Shown here: one piece after another, positions 1 to 10,548 of the stretch
How the letters are laid out: each line of letters starts with the position of its first letter
How positions within the stretch are numbered: the stretch's first letter is position 1
Origin: Pseudomonas sp. Leaf48
GTDB lineage: Bacteria > Pseudomonadota > Gammaproteobacteria > Pseudomonadales > Pseudomonadaceae
DNA: 64,000 bases
Reading direction: 5' to 3'
NCBI RefSeq assembly: GCF_001421885.1
Contig: NZ_LMLH01000028.1
Coordinates: 85,757-149,756 of the forward strand
The notes under the pieces: model-generated
What the model saw: the letters and a program-made list of their open reading frames with translations, nothing else
The model's database searches: none
What the model was told of the DNA's origin: nothing
Made by a program: the position numbers and the translations under genes

Positions 1-12
1 GTGGTGTATCGA

Positions 13-345
13 TTACTGCGCCTTGCAACCACGGCCAATCAAATCATTGGTGGCGACCCAGTAAACCAGGCCTTCCTCACCTTTTATGTGAAACGCCAGC
101 ATGTCGTTGCTGTACAGCGAACCCGACGCGCCCGGCTCCTGCTTGAGGCGGTAGACCTGATCGGCTCCGCCGAGGCGGACGTCGACTTGCTCACGGCTGT
201 CGTCGGTATAGCGCCAGACAACCTTCGCCTGGCTGTCGCAGGTCCAGGTAGTCCAGTTGTCCACCGGTGCGGACGACTCGAACGGGTTCAAGCTGGTGCA
301 CCCGGCCAACAGTGCCAACGCCGTAATGGCGATAAATCCTTTCAT
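13..345 (-). CDS. MliC-like lysozyme-inhibitor lipoprotein
   Basis: 110-residue lipoprotein. A signal peptide ends in the lipobox LAGC with the acylated cysteine at residue 16, so it should be anchored in the envelope, probably the outer membrane. The mature part has the short beta-rich pattern of the MliC/PliC family (WTCDSQAKVVWRY, then YRLKQ, then a C-terminal GCKA cysteine), a family that inhibits c-type lysozymes. I chose the ATG at 345 because GAGGG lies just upstream and because it begins the signal peptide; a longer reading frame to 411 has no such logic. It lies downstream of a second small lipoprotein gene on the same strand. Family assignment is by motif only. Confidence 0.75.
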   Translation of the reverse strand: MKGFIAITALALLAGCTSLNPFESSAPVDNWTTWTCDSQAKVVWRYTDDSREQVDVRLGGADQVYRLKQEPGASGSLYSNDMLAFHIKGEEGLVYWVATNDLIGRGCKAQ

Positions 346-401
346 CCGTGTCCCTCGACCAACGGCGCACGCCGCCAGCCCTGAGTAAAGAGTCAGACCC
401 G

Positions 402-623
402 TCAAGGACATCCATGTTCCTTGACGGGGGTCTGGGTTTCGTATTTGTCCAGGCCATCAGGCCCGGAACGCTTGTTGAGCACCGGATTGGTTTCCGCCTG
501 CCAGTCAGCCTGGTAGCAGCCCTTTTCCGCTGCAGACGGCGCAGGCTCCGGCGTGGCTTTCGGATTACTCCCGCAAGCGGCCAGCAAACCCGCGACGATC
601 ATCAGCGCTAACGTCTTGACCAT
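402..623 (-). CDS. Small lipoprotein of unknown function
   Basis: 73 residues. It starts with a lipoprotein signal peptide ending LAAC (Cys17), followed by a short Pro/Ala/Glu linker (residues 21-31) and a soluble tail with two further cysteines (KGCYQADW and EHGCP) that could form a disulfide. The ATG at 623 begins the signal peptide; the frame extends to 647 without another convincing start. It lies 35 bp downstream of pgk on the same strand and upstream of the MliC-like gene, so it may be read through from the tktA-epd-pgk cluster. I do not recognise a family. Confidence 0.7.
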   Translation of the reverse strand: MVKTLALMIVAGLLAACGSNPKATPEPAPSAAEKGCYQADWQAETNPVLNKRSGPDGLDKYETQTPVKEHGCP

Positions 624-658
624 TTCAACACTCCCTTGCCTGGTCAAACGGGCGACCC

Positions 659-1822
659 TCAGGCCTTGGCCCGGCTTTCCAGGACTTCAACGGCTGGCAA
701 CACCTTGCCTTCGACGAATTCGAGGAACGCGCCGCCACCGGTAGAAATGTAGGAAATTTGCTCGGCCACGCCATATTTGTCGATGGCAGCCAGGGTGTCG
801 CCACCGCCCGCGATGGAGAACGCCGCGCTGTCTGCGATAGCCTGGGCCAGCACTTTGGTGCCGTTACCGAACTGGTCGAACTCGAATACACCCACCGGGC
901 CGTTCCACAGGATGGTCTTCGACGACTTCAGCAGTTCGGCGAAATTCGCCGCGGTCTGTGGGCCGATGTCGAGGATCATGTCGTCGTCCGCAACGTCGGC
1001 GATCAGCTTCACGGTGGCCGCAGCGCTTTCAGCGAATTCCTTGGCAACTACCACGTCAACCGGCAATGGCACACTGACCTTTGCGGCGATGGCGCGGGCC
1101 GTGTCCAGCAGGTCCGGCTCGTACAGGGATTTGCCAACCGGGTGACCGGCAGCCGCCAGGAAGGTGTTGGCGATACCGCCGCCGACGATCAACTGGTTGC
1201 AGATCTGGCTCAGGCTGTTGAGCACGTCGAGCTTGGTCGAAACCTTGGAACCGGCCACGATGGCAGCCATTGGCTGGGCCGGGGCGCCCAGGGCCTTGCC
1301 CAGTGCGTCGAGCTCGGCAGCCAGCAACGGGCCGGCAGCGGCAACCTTGGCGAACTTGGCCACGCCGTGGGTCGAGCCCTCGGCGCGGTGCGCGGTGCCG
1401 AAAGCGTCCATCACGAACACGTCGCACAGGGCGGCGTATTGCTTGGCCAGTTCGTCAGCGTTCTTTTTCTCGCCCTTGTTGAAGCGCACGTTTTCGAACA
1501 GCACGATGTCGCCGGCCTTGACGTCGACGCCGCCCAGGTAGTCAGCCACCAGCGGCACTTCGCGGCCCAGGGCGCGGCTCAGGTAATCGGCGACTGGCTT
1601 GAGGCTGTTCTCGGCCGAGAACTCGCCTTCAGTCGGACGGCCAAGGTGCGAGCAAACCATTACGGCCGCGCCTTTTTCCAGGGCCAGCTTGATGGTCGGC
1701 AGCGAAGCCAGGATTCGCGCATCGCTGGTGACAACTCCGTCCTTGACTGGGACGTTGAGGTCTTCGCGGATCAATACGCGCTTACCTTGCAGATCGAGGT
1801 CGGACATCTTCAACACGGTCAT
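659..1822 (-). CDS. pgk: Phosphoglycerate kinase
   Basis: 387 residues, normal length for the family. Interconverts 1,3-bisphosphoglycerate plus ADP and 3-phosphoglycerate plus ATP in the cytoplasm. Seen in the sequence: the N-terminal substrate-binding segment REDLNVPV, the SHLGRP loop, the domain-hinge region, and the C-terminal nucleotide-binding glycine run [10 protein letters not shown]. Start chosen at the ATG at 1822 ([16 protein letters not shown]), the usual N-terminus; the frame extends to 1921 into the end of epd. It is the third gene of a tktA-epd-pgk run on the minus strand, a usual pseudomonad order. Confidence 0.97.
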   Translation of the reverse strand: MTVLKMSDLDLQGKRVLIREDLNVPVKDGVVTSDARILASLPTIKLALEKGAAVMVCSHLGRPTEGEFSAENSLKPVADYLSRALGREVPLVADYLGGVDVKAGDIVLFENVRFNKGEKKNADELAKQYAALCDVFVMDAFGTAHRAEGSTHGVAKFAKVAAAGPLLAAELDALGKALGAPAQPMAAIVAGSKVSTKLDVLNSLSQICNQLIVGGGIANTFLAAAGHPVGKSLYEPDLLDTARAIAAKVSVPLPVDVVVAKEFAESAAATVKLIADVADDDMILDIGPQTAANFAELLKSSKTILWNGPVGVFEFDQFGNGTKVLAQAIADSAAFSIAGGGDTLAAIDKYGVAEQISYISTGGGAFLEFVEGKVLPAVEVLESRAKA

Positions 1823-1839
1823 GGGTCGCATTTCCTGGG

Positions 1840-2901
1840 TTACTGTTTTGTAGAGACGATGGGTGAAGCTGTTTGCAGGTAGTGCTCTGCAACATCCAGC
1901 ATTCGGTTGGCAAAACCCCATTCGTTGTCGAACCAGGCCAGGATGTTCACCAGCCGAGGGCCGGAAACACGGGTCTGACTGGCATCGACGATGGCCGAAT
2001 GTGGGTCATGGTTGAAATCACAGCTGGCATGGGGCAACTCGGTGTAAGCCAGAAGACCTTTGAGCGGGCCGCTGCTGGCGGCCTCGCGCAAAATCCGGTT
2101 GACCTCGGTGGCGTCGGTCGCGGTGGCGGTCTGCATCGTGATATCGAGGCAGGACACGTTAACCGTTGGCACCCGTACGGCTTTGGCCTGAATTCGCCCT
2201 GCAAGTTCCGGCAACAGCCGTTCGATGCCGCGCGCCAGACCGGTGGACACCGGAATCACCGACTGGAACGCCGAACGGGTGCGGCGCAAGTCTTCGTGAT
2301 GATAGGCGTCGATGACCGGCTGATCGTTCATCGCCGAGTGAATCGTGGTGATCGACACGTAGTCCAGGCCAATGGCCTGGTTGAGCAGGCGCAACAGCGG
2401 CACACCGCAGTTGGTGGTGCAGGACGCGTTGGACACCAGCCGCTCGTCGCCGGTCAGGCAATCCTGATTCACACCGTAGACGATAGTGGCGTCGACATCC
2501 GCCTCGCTGGCCATTGGCTGGGAAAACAATACTCGCGGCGCGCCGGCGTCGAGAAACCGCTGGCCGTCTTCACGGGTGTTGTAAGCGCCGGAGCATTCCA
2601 GCACCAGATCGACGCCCAGGGACGCCCAATCGATGCCTTCGGGGGCGGCACTGCGCAAGACCTTCACGCAGTCGCCATTAATATGCAGACAATCGCCTTC
2701 GACTTTCACCTCGCCGGGAAAACGCCCGTGGGTGGAGTCGAAGCGTGTCAGGTATTCGATGCTGGCCATGTCGGCCAGATCGTTGATCGCGACAATCTCA
2801 AACCCGGCCTTGTCGCCTCGCTCGAACAACGCACGCAAGACGCAACGACCAATCCGGCCGTAGCCGTTGAGTGCAACTTTGTAGGGACGCGGTTGAGGCA
2901 T
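1840..2901 (-). CDS. epd: Erythrose-4-phosphate dehydrogenase
   Basis: 353-residue member of the GAPDH family. The N-terminal Rossmann motif is NGYGRIGR, and the catalytic cysteine lies in SNASCTTNC. The divergence from GAPDH-1 and the position between tktA and pgk match Epd, which oxidises erythrose 4-phosphate to 4-phosphoerythronate for the DXP-dependent pyridoxal phosphate route. A GAPDH function cannot be excluded from sequence alone. The 17 bp between this stop and the pgk start suggests co-transcription. Confidence 0.9.
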   Translation of the reverse strand: MPQPRPYKVALNGYGRIGRCVLRALFERGDKAGFEIVAINDLADMASIEYLTRFDSTHGRFPGEVKVEGDCLHINGDCVKVLRSAAPEGIDWASLGVDLVLECSGAYNTREDGQRFLDAGAPRVLFSQPMASEADVDATIVYGVNQDCLTGDERLVSNASCTTNCGVPLLRLLNQAIGLDYVSITTIHSAMNDQPVIDAYHHEDLRRTRSAFQSVIPVSTGLARGIERLLPELAGRIQAKAVRVPTVNVSCLDITMQTATATDATEVNRILREAASSGPLKGLLAYTELPHASCDFNHDPHSAIVDASQTRVSGPRLVNILAWFDNEWGFANRMLDVAEHYLQTASPIVSTKQ

Positions 2902-2954
2902 GGGGTTCTCGATTACCGTGGTGAATCCATCAGTGTTGCGTTGACTGGCCCGAC

Positions 2955-3025
2955 GCCTTCGCGAGCAAGCCCGCTCCCACAGGAGAATGCGATCTCATGT
3001 GGGAGCGGGCTTGCTCGCGAAGGCG
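2955..3025. repeat. Paired REP palindrome (GGGAGCGGGCTTGCTCGCGA class)
   Basis: Two inverted copies of a REP unit (about 27 bp each) separated by 17 bp lie between tktA and epd. The unit reads GTGGGAGCGGGCTTGCTCGC on one strand and its complement on the other. The same unit recurs at many intergenic sites in this window. As RNA it would form a long stem and may attenuate tktA-to-epd transcription. Confidence 0.92.
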
Positions 3026-3051
3026 ACAGTCCAGACGACACATTTTCTGGA

Positions 3052-5049
3052 TCAGTCTTCCAGCAGCTCTTCAGCCTGACCCAGGATGTTTTCCAGGGTG
3101 AAACCGAACTCTTCGAACAACGCGCTCGCAGGCGCCGACTCACCGTAAGTGGTCATGCCGATCACGCGGCCTTCCAGGCCCACGTACTTGTACCAGTAAT
3201 CCGCGTGAGCGGCTTCGATGGCGATACGGGCGCTGACCTGCAGCGGCAGGACCGATTGCTTGTAACCGGCGTCCTGGGCATCGAACACGCTGGTGCACGG
3301 CATGGAAACCACGCGAACCTTGCGGCCCTGCTCGGTCAGTTTGTCGAAGGCTTGAACGGCCAGGCCGACTTCCGAACCGGTGGCGATCAAGATCAGCTCT
3401 GGCTCACCAGCGCAGTCTTTCAGCACATAACCACCACGGCTGATGTCGGCGATCTGGCCGGCATCACGGGTTTGGTGCTGCAGGTTCTGACGCGAGAAGA
3501 TCAGGGCCGAAGGACCGTCCTTGCGCTCCAGTGCGTATTTCCAGCTCACGGCCGATTCAACAGCATCGGCTGGACGCCAGGTGTCGAGGTTCGGCGTGCA
3601 ACGCAGGCTGGCCAGTTGTTCGATTGGCTGGTGAGTCGGGCCGTCTTCGCCCAGACCGATGGAGTCGTGGGTGTAGACGTGAATCACGCGCTGCTTCATC
3701 AGGGCCGACATGCGCACGGCATTGCGCGCGTATTCCATGAACATCAGGAAGGTCGCGCCGTAAGGCACCAGGCCGCCGTGCAAGGCAACGCCGTTCATGA
3801 TGGCGGTCATGCCGAACTCGCGCACGCCGTAGTACATGTAGTTGCCGCTGGCATCTTCAGCGGTCACGCCTTTGCAGCCTTTCCACAGGGTCAGGTTGGA
3901 ACCGGCCAGGTCAGCCGAACCACCGAGGAACTCAGGCAGCAGCGGGCCAAATGCGTTCAGGGCGTTCTGGCTGGCTTTACGGCTGGCGATGGTTTCGCCC
4001 TTGGCAGCGACTTCGGCGATGTAGGCGTCAGCCTTCTCGGAGAAATCAGCCGGCAGTTCGCCACTCAGGCGACGCACCAGTTCGTTGGCTTCGGTCGGGA
4101 ATGCGGCGGAGTAGGCAGCAAAACGCTGGTCCCACTCGGCTTCGGCAGCGCGACCGGCTTCCTTGGCGTCCCACTCGGCGTAGATGTCGGCCGGGATTTC
4201 GAACGGGCCGTGGTTCCACTTCAGCGCCGCACGGGTCAGGGCGATTTCCGCGTCACCCAGTGGGGCGCCGTGGCAGTCTTCCTTGCCTTGCTTGTTCGGC
4301 GAACCGAAACCGATGGTGGTCTTGCAGCAGATCAGGGTCGGCTGCTCGCTTTTGCGTGCAGTCTCGATTGCCGTCTTGATCTCTTCCGGGTCATGACCAT
4401 CGACATTGCGGATCACTTGCCAGTTGTAGGACTCAAAGCGCTTGGGCGTGTCATCGGTGAACCAGCCTTCGACTTCGCCGTCGATGGAGATGCCGTTGTC
4501 ATCGTAGAAGGCAATCAGCTTGCCCAGGCCCAGCGTGCCAGCCAGGGAGGCGACTTCGTGGGAAATGCCTTCCATCATGCAGCCATCACCCAGGAATACG
4601 TAGGTGTGGTGATCGACGATGTTGTGGCCAGGACGGTTGAACTGCGCCGCCAGGACTTTTTCCGCCAGGGCAAAACCCACGGCGTTGGCCAGGCCTTGGC
4701 CCAGCGGACCGGTGGTGGTTTCAACGCCCGGGGTGTAACCGAGTTCCGGGTGACCCGGAGTGCGGCTGTGCAGCTGGCGGAACTGCTTCAGGTCTTCGAT
4801 CGACAGGTCGTAGCCGGTCAGGTGCAGCAACGAGTAGATCAACATCGAGCCGTGACCGTTGGACAGCACGAAGCGGTCACGGTCGGCGAACGATGGATTG
4901 CTCGGGTTGTGCTTGAGGTAGTCACGCCAAAGTACTTCGGCGATATCCGCCATACCCATAGGGGCACCGGGATGGCCGCTGTTGGCTTTTTGCACGGCAT
5001 CCATGCTGAGGGCACGAATGGCGTTGGCACGCTCACGACGGCTTGGCAT
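3052..5049 (-). CDS. tktA: Transketolase
   Basis: 665 residues, full length. Thiamine-diphosphate enzyme moving two-carbon units between pentose-phosphate and glycolytic sugars. Visible: the N-terminal thiamine-diphosphate domain with the GDGCMMEG motif and SGHPGAPMG near the start, the central pyrimidine-binding domain with [11 protein letters not shown] and VREFGM, and the C-terminal domain ending [13 protein letters not shown]. The ATG at 5049 has CAGGAGA eight bases upstream. It is the first gene of the tktA-epd-pgk run; its 260-bp upstream region is shared with the divergent ArsR-methyltransferase gene and contains two inverted repeats (5158-5204 and 5244-5269). Confidence 0.97.
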   Translation of the reverse strand: MPSRRERANAIRALSMDAVQKANSGHPGAPMGMADIAEVLWRDYLKHNPSNPSFADRDRFVLSNGHGSMLIYSLLHLTGYDLSIEDLKQFRQLHSRTPGHPELGYTPGVETTTGPLGQGLANAVGFALAEKVLAAQFNRPGHNIVDHHTYVFLGDGCMMEGISHEVASLAGTLGLGKLIAFYDDNGISIDGEVEGWFTDDTPKRFESYNWQVIRNVDGHDPEEIKTAIETARKSEQPTLICCKTTIGFGSPNKQGKEDCHGAPLGDAEIALTRAALKWNHGPFEIPADIYAEWDAKEAGRAAEAEWDQRFAAYSAAFPTEANELVRRLSGELPADFSEKADAYIAEVAAKGETIASRKASQNALNAFGPLLPEFLGGSADLAGSNLTLWKGCKGVTAEDASGNYMYYGVREFGMTAIMNGVALHGGLVPYGATFLMFMEYARNAVRMSALMKQRVIHVYTHDSIGLGEDGPTHQPIEQLASLRCTPNLDTWRPADAVESAVSWKYALERKDGPSALIFSRQNLQHQTRDAGQIADISRGGYVLKDCAGEPELILIATGSEVGLAVQAFDKLTEQGRKVRVVSMPCTSVFDAQDAGYKQSVLPLQVSARIAIEAAHADYWYKYVGLEGRVIGMTTYGESAPASALFEEFGFTLENILGQAEELLED

Positions 5050-5157
5050 CGCTGTTCTCCTGGGGATTGATTAAAACGAAACGGAAAAAAGGCGAGCATT
5101 TTCCCTCACCGGGACGCCTCGGGGCAATGACAGATAGTCATCTGAAGGCGTTTTTCC

Positions 5158-5204
5158 AACGGATAACGGTGGATTCTTCTGATGAAACCTTTCCGCTATC
5201 CGTT
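5158..5204. promoter_or_regulatory. Inverted repeat in the tktA upstream region
   Basis: Perfect 8-bp arms AACGGATA (5158-5165) and TATCCGTT (5197-5204), separated by 31 bp, about 110-155 bp upstream of tktA. Symmetry and position suggest an operator or an RNA hairpin in the tktA leader; no known factor is recognised. Confidence 0.35.
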
Positions 5205-5243
5205 TGTAGAGTGAAGCGGCCCGTGAGAAGTGCCATCTATCGT

Positions 5244-5269
5244 GCAATATCAAAACTTTTTGATATTGC
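5244..5269. promoter_or_regulatory. Perfect 26-bp palindromic operator upstream of the ArsR-methyltransferase/metK operon
   Basis: Arms GCAATATCAAAA (5244-5255) and TTTTGATATTGC (5258-5269) around a central CT, with no mismatch. AT-rich palindromes of this kind are typical binding sites of ArsR/SmtB dimers. It abuts the proposed -35 box (5272-5277) of the regulator gene that follows, and also lies in the tktA upstream region. Autoregulation is the simplest reading; it is inferred. Confidence 0.75.
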
Positions 5270-5271
5270 CC

Positions 5272-5300
5272 TTGCGATGCTTTCGGCCCATGACTAGACT
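5272..5300 (+). promoter_or_regulatory. Candidate sigma-70 promoter of the ArsR-methyltransferase/metK operon
   Basis: TTGCGA (5272-5277), a 17-bp spacer, TAGACT (5295-5300). The predicted start of transcription falls only a few bases before the ATG at 5310, and no Shine-Dalgarno sequence precedes that ATG, so the messenger would be leaderless or nearly so. Confidence 0.5.
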
Positions 5301-5309
5301 GCCGGCCTT

Positions 5310-6305
5310 ATGAATCTACGCGTGCCCTCCATTCAACATGACGATTGCGATGAGCTGGCGGCCTTGTGCAAGGCCGGCGGTGATCCCCTGCGGTTGAATG
5401 TATTGCGCGCGCTGGCCAACGACTCGTTCGGGGTGCTGGAACTGGCGCAGATATTCGGCATCGGCCAGTCGGGCATGAGTCATCACCTCAAGGTTCTGGC
5501 CCAGGCCGACCTGGTGGCGACCCGCCGTGAAGGCAATGCGATTTTCTACCGTCGCGCCCTGCCCCACACCGAACTGCTGGGCGGCAAGCTGCACGCTGCC
5601 TTGCTCGATGAAGTGGATAACCTGACGCTGCCGGCCGATGTAAAGTCGCGTATCGCCCAGGTTCACGGACAGCGCGCGGCGGCCAGCCAGGACTTTTTCT
5701 CACGGGTTGCGGAGAAATTTCGCGCCCAGCAAGACCTGATCGCCGGCCTGCCACAGTACCGCGAAAGCGTGCTGGCCCTGCTCGACAAGCTGAGTTTCGG
5801 CCCAGGCGCCACGGCCATTGAAGTCGGCCCCGGCGACGGTGCATTCCTGCCCGAACTGGCGCGCCGCTTCAACCAGGTCACGGCGCTGGACAACAGCCCG
5901 GCGATGCTGGAACTGGCACGTCAGGTCTGCGAACGCGAGACGCTGACTAACGTTAACCTGCAACTGGCCGATGCATTGAACGGCGTCAGCCTGCAAGCCG
6001 ATTGCGTTGTACTGAACATGGTGCTGCACCATTTTGCCGCGCCGGCCGATGCGCTCAAGCACATGGCCAATTTGCTGCAACCAGGCGGTAGCCTGTTAGT
6101 GACAGAGTTATGTAGCCATAACCAGAGTTGGGCCAAGGAGGCCTGCGGTGATCTCTGGCTAGGGTTTGAACAGGACGATTTGGCCCGTTGGGCCACCGCT
6201 GCGGGACTCGTTCCCGGGGAAAGCCTCTATGTAGGCTTACGTAATGGTTTCCAGATCCAGGTACGCCACTTTCAGCGACCGGCTGGCGACACTCACCATC
6301 GGTAA
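5310..6305 (+). CDS. ArsR-family regulator fused to a SAM-dependent methyltransferase
   Basis: 331 residues. The N-terminal winged helix (about 14-85) contains the recognition segment GQSGMSHHLKVL and is typical of ArsR/SmtB repressors, but I see no CxC metal site. A linker (about 90-160) is followed by a class I methyltransferase fold with motif I EVGPGDG at 171-177, acidic TALDNSPAML, and LNMVLHHF. metK follows after 18 bp in the same operon. Regulators of the ArsR family that sense S-adenosylhomocysteine (SahR) are known in proteobacteria, and a SAM/SAH-binding domain fused to the DNA-binding domain would make sense as a sensor. Whether it still methylates anything is unknown. Confidence 0.85.
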   Translation: MNLRVPSIQHDDCDELAALCKAGGDPLRLNVLRALANDSFGVLELAQIFGIGQSGMSHHLKVLAQADLVATRREGNAIFYRRALPHTELLGGKLHAALLDEVDNLTLPADVKSRIAQVHGQRAAASQDFFSRVAEKFRAQQDLIAGLPQYRESVLALLDKLSFGPGATAIEVGPGDGAFLPELARRFNQVTALDNSPAMLELARQVCERETLTNVNLQLADALNGVSLQADCVVLNMVLHHFAAPADALKHMANLLQPGGSLLVTELCSHNQSWAKEACGDLWLGFEQDDLARWATAAGLVPGESLYVGLRNGFQIQVRHFQRPAGDTHHR

Positions 6306-6323
6306 ATTCAGGAAAACATCGAG

Positions 6324-7514
6324 ATGAGCGAATACTCCCTTTTCACCTCCGAGTCCGTGTCTGAAGGGCATCCGGACAAAATCGCCGACCAGATTTCTGA
6401 TGCGGTGCTGGACGCCATCATTGCAGAAGACAAGTTCGCCCGCGTGGCGTGCGAGACTCTGGTGAAAACGGGCGTGGCGATCATCGCCGGCGAAGTGACC
6501 ACTTCGGCCTGGGTTGACCTGGAGCAGATCGTTCGTGATGTCATCACCGACATCGGTTACACCAGCTCCGACGTCGGCTTCGACGGTGCGACCTGCGGCG
6601 TGATGAACATCATCGGCAAGCAGTCCCCTGACATCAACCAGGGTGTCGACCGTGCCAAGCCTGAAGATCAGGGCGCCGGCGACCAGGGCCTGATGTTCGG
6701 CTACGCCAGCAATGAAACCGACGTGCTGATGCCAGCACCGATCACTTTCTCGCACCAGTTGGTGCAGCGCCAGGCTGAAGCCCGTAAATCCGGCCTGCTG
6801 CCTTGGCTGCGCCCGGACGCCAAGTCGCAAGTGACTTGCCGTTACGAAGGCGGCAAGGTTGTCGGTATCGACGCCGTGGTCCTGTCGACCCAGCACAATC
6901 CGGAAGTGTCGTACAAAGACCTGCGCGAAGGCGTGATGGAGCTGATCGTCAAGCACGTACTGCCTGCCGAACTGCTGACCAAAGACACCCAGTTCCACAT
7001 CAACCCGACTGGCCAGTTCATCATCGGTGGCCCGGTGGGCGACTGCGGCCTGACCGGTCGCAAGATCATCGTCGACAGCTACGGCGGCATGGCCCGTCAT
7101 GGTGGCGGCGCGTTCTCCGGTAAGGATCCATCGAAGGTTGACCGTTCGGCGGCCTATGCCGGTCGTTACGTGGCCAAGAACATCGTTGCCGCCGGCCTGG
7201 CCGAGCGCTGCGAGATCCAGGTTTCCTACGCGATCGGTGTTGCCCAGCCGACTTCGATCTCGCTGAACACCTTCGGCACCGGCAAGATCAGCGACGACAA
7301 GATCGTCAAACTGGTCCGCGAAGTGTTCGACCTGCGTCCATACGCGATCACCACCATGCTCGACCTGCTGCACCCGATGTATCAGGAAACCGCTGCGTAC
7401 GGCCACTTCGGTCGTACCCCGGCGACCAAGACCGTGGGCGACGACACGTTCACCACGTTCACCTGGGAAAAAACCGACCGCGCCGACGACCTGCGTTCCG
7501 CTGCCGGCCTGTAA
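6324..7514 (+). CDS. metK: S-adenosylmethionine synthetase
   Basis: 396 residues, full length. Makes SAM from methionine and ATP. Typical motifs are present: [17 protein letters not shown] at the start (ATP-binding His in GHPDK), the [12 protein letters not shown] loop, and the glycine-rich [16 protein letters not shown] phosphate loop. AGGAAAA precedes the ATG. It shares an operon with the ArsR-methyltransferase regulator, so its level may respond to the SAM/SAH balance, and it is followed by a strong terminator. Confidence 0.98.
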   Translation: MSEYSLFTSESVSEGHPDKIADQISDAVLDAIIAEDKFARVACETLVKTGVAIIAGEVTTSAWVDLEQIVRDVITDIGYTSSDVGFDGATCGVMNIIGKQSPDINQGVDRAKPEDQGAGDQGLMFGYASNETDVLMPAPITFSHQLVQRQAEARKSGLLPWLRPDAKSQVTCRYEGGKVVGIDAVVLSTQHNPEVSYKDLREGVMELIVKHVLPAELLTKDTQFHINPTGQFIIGGPVGDCGLTGRKIIVDSYGGMARHGGGAFSGKDPSKVDRSAAYAGRYVAKNIVAAGLAERCEIQVSYAIGVAQPTSISLNTFGTGKISDDKIVKLVREVFDLRPYAITTMLDLLHPMYQETAAYGHFGRTPATKTVGDDTFTTFTWEKTDRADDLRSAAGL

Positions 7515-7533
7515 GACTTTCCCCGCAGTACCC

Positions 7534-7567
7534 AAAGCCCCGCACGGTTCGCCATGCGGGGCTTTTT
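7534..7567 (+). terminator. Rho-independent terminator of metK
   Basis: Stem AAAGCCCCGCA / TGCGGGGCTTT with a 10-base loop, followed by a T run, 20 bp after the metK stop. Confidence 0.93.
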
Positions 7568-7665
7568 CGTGGGTAACCGCCAGACTTTGCGGACATCGAA
7601 ACACACGGAAAAATACTGTTCGAGCGGCCTTCGGAATCTTTCCTAACCTTCAGGCAACCCACTGA

Positions 7666-9360
<1,695 letters not shown>

Positions 9361-9447
9361 CCAGTGCCCGCCCGGGAACCCGAACGGACCAATAGGCTCA
9401 AACAGCCAGCGCCGTATCGACCTGTTGCTTTCTTGACTGGAGCTTTT

Positions 9448-9843
9448 ATGAAATTTCTTTCACCGCTTGCCCTGTTAACCCTTTGCAGCGTGATGGCCGC
9501 CCCGTTGATGGCGGACGAAGAAGCGCCGGGGCTGACAGGTTGCGCCGCCAAGAAGCAAGGCATCATCAACCAGATCGAACTGGCCAAGTCTCGCGGCAAC
9601 GCCGACCAGCAGGCCGGCCTGGAAACGGCCCTGAGCGAAGTCACCGCGAACTGCACTGACGCCTCACTGAAGAAAGAACGGGAAAACAAGGTGCTCGACG
9701 CCAAGCATGAAGTCAGCAAGCGTCAGGCCGATCTCGACAAGGCCATGAAACAAGGCGACCCCGACAAGATCAACAAACGCAAAGACAAACTCGCCGAATC
9801 GCGCAAGGAATTGCAGGAAGCACTCGACGAGCTGGATAAGTAA
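9448..9843 (+). CDS. DUF1090 periplasmic protein (YqjC-like)
   Basis: 131 residues: signal peptide to about residue 22 (PLMA/DEE), then GCAAKKQGIINQIELAK and a long charged helix region rich in Lys, Glu and Asp, as in DUF1090. A long coiled coil is likely over residues 70-131. The ATG at 9448 begins the signal peptide; the longer frame from 9364 does not. The function of the family is not known. It follows ligB by 87 bp. Confidence 0.8.
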   Translation: MKFLSPLALLTLCSVMAAPLMADEEAPGLTGCAAKKQGIINQIELAKSRGNADQQAGLETALSEVTANCTDASLKKERENKVLDAKHEVSKRQADLDKAMKQGDPDKINKRKDKLAESRKELQEALDELDK

Positions 9844-9881
9844 GGCCGTAAGGACCAGCAATCTTTGGTGCGGCCAAAGCA

Positions 9882-9950
9882 GCCTTCGCGGGCAAGCCCG
9901 CTCCCGCAGTTGAGAACACTCCCTGTGGGAGCGGGCTTGCCCGCGAAAGC
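9882..9950. repeat. Paired REP palindrome
   Basis: Two inverted units, GCCTTCGCGGGCAAGCCCGC and its complement, separated by 13 bp, between the convergent DUF1090 and cytochrome genes. Variant with GCCCGCG instead of GCTCGCG. Likely acts as a transcription end for both flanks. Confidence 0.9.
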
Positions 9951-9970
9951 GTCAGCATGAGCAACACCAA

Positions 9971-10420
9971 TCAATGATCGCGAAAAGCCTTATGACACGC
10001 ACTGCAGGCATCTTCGACTTTCTGCACCGCCGGCCCGAGGTTGCTGGCCTTGTAGGGTTGAACCTGGCTGACAACTACCAGCTCTCCCGTGGCCGTCTCA
10101 AGGTCGCGAGCCATGCCCTGAAAACGCGCCTGCTGCTCCCAGACATCGCTTGTGGCGCTGGTGTGATCTTCTTCACGCACCTGGGGGAAATGTTTCCACG
10201 GTTCACGGGACAACGCATCGAGCTTCACAGCGCCTTCGGCGAACTTCGGGCCGTCGAATGGAATACGGCCACGCAACATGCCACCCAGGTCTTCGCCCGT
10301 CTTGAGCATCTGCTTGAAAATAGCCTTGCGCTGACCGAGTGGAGAGTTGGGGTCGACACCGCCGCAAGCGGACAGTGTCAGGCAGGCCAGCAATACAACA
10401 GAAAGTCTTTTAAGAGTCAT
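9971..10420 (-). CDS. Lipoprotein c-type cytochrome, c556/c-prime type
   Basis: 149 residues. Signal peptide with lipobox LSAC (Cys19). The single haem site CSACH lies close to the C-terminus (EDACSACHKAFRDH), and the N-terminal helix carries RKAIFKQM, whose methionine is the usual sixth ligand in cytochromes c556. This is the four-helix cytochrome c-prime fold arrangement. Membrane anchoring by a lipid is less common in that family. The electron-transfer partner is not evident from neighbours. Confidence 0.85.
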   Translation of the reverse strand: MTLKRLSVVLLACLTLSACGGVDPNSPLGQRKAIFKQMLKTGEDLGGMLRGRIPFDGPKFAEGAVKLDALSREPWKHFPQVREEDHTSATSDVWEQQARFQGMARDLETATGELVVVSQVQPYKASNLGPAVQKVEDACSACHKAFRDH

Positions 10421-10548
10421 GGTGGCTTCAGGTTACGGGAAACGGCGGCCAGTATCCTCGCCTGATCGGCAAAGACCAATAGCCCTATTATTAATACGGG
10501 TTGCGTGAGCACATGAAGCGCTCGGGCAACCGACAAAGGAATCACTCC

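Noticed and set aside
1873..5070. Very long open frame (about 1065 codons) on the plus strand
   Set aside because: It is antisense to epd and tktA, has no binding site and no recognisable domain; a GC-rich codon-bias shadow.
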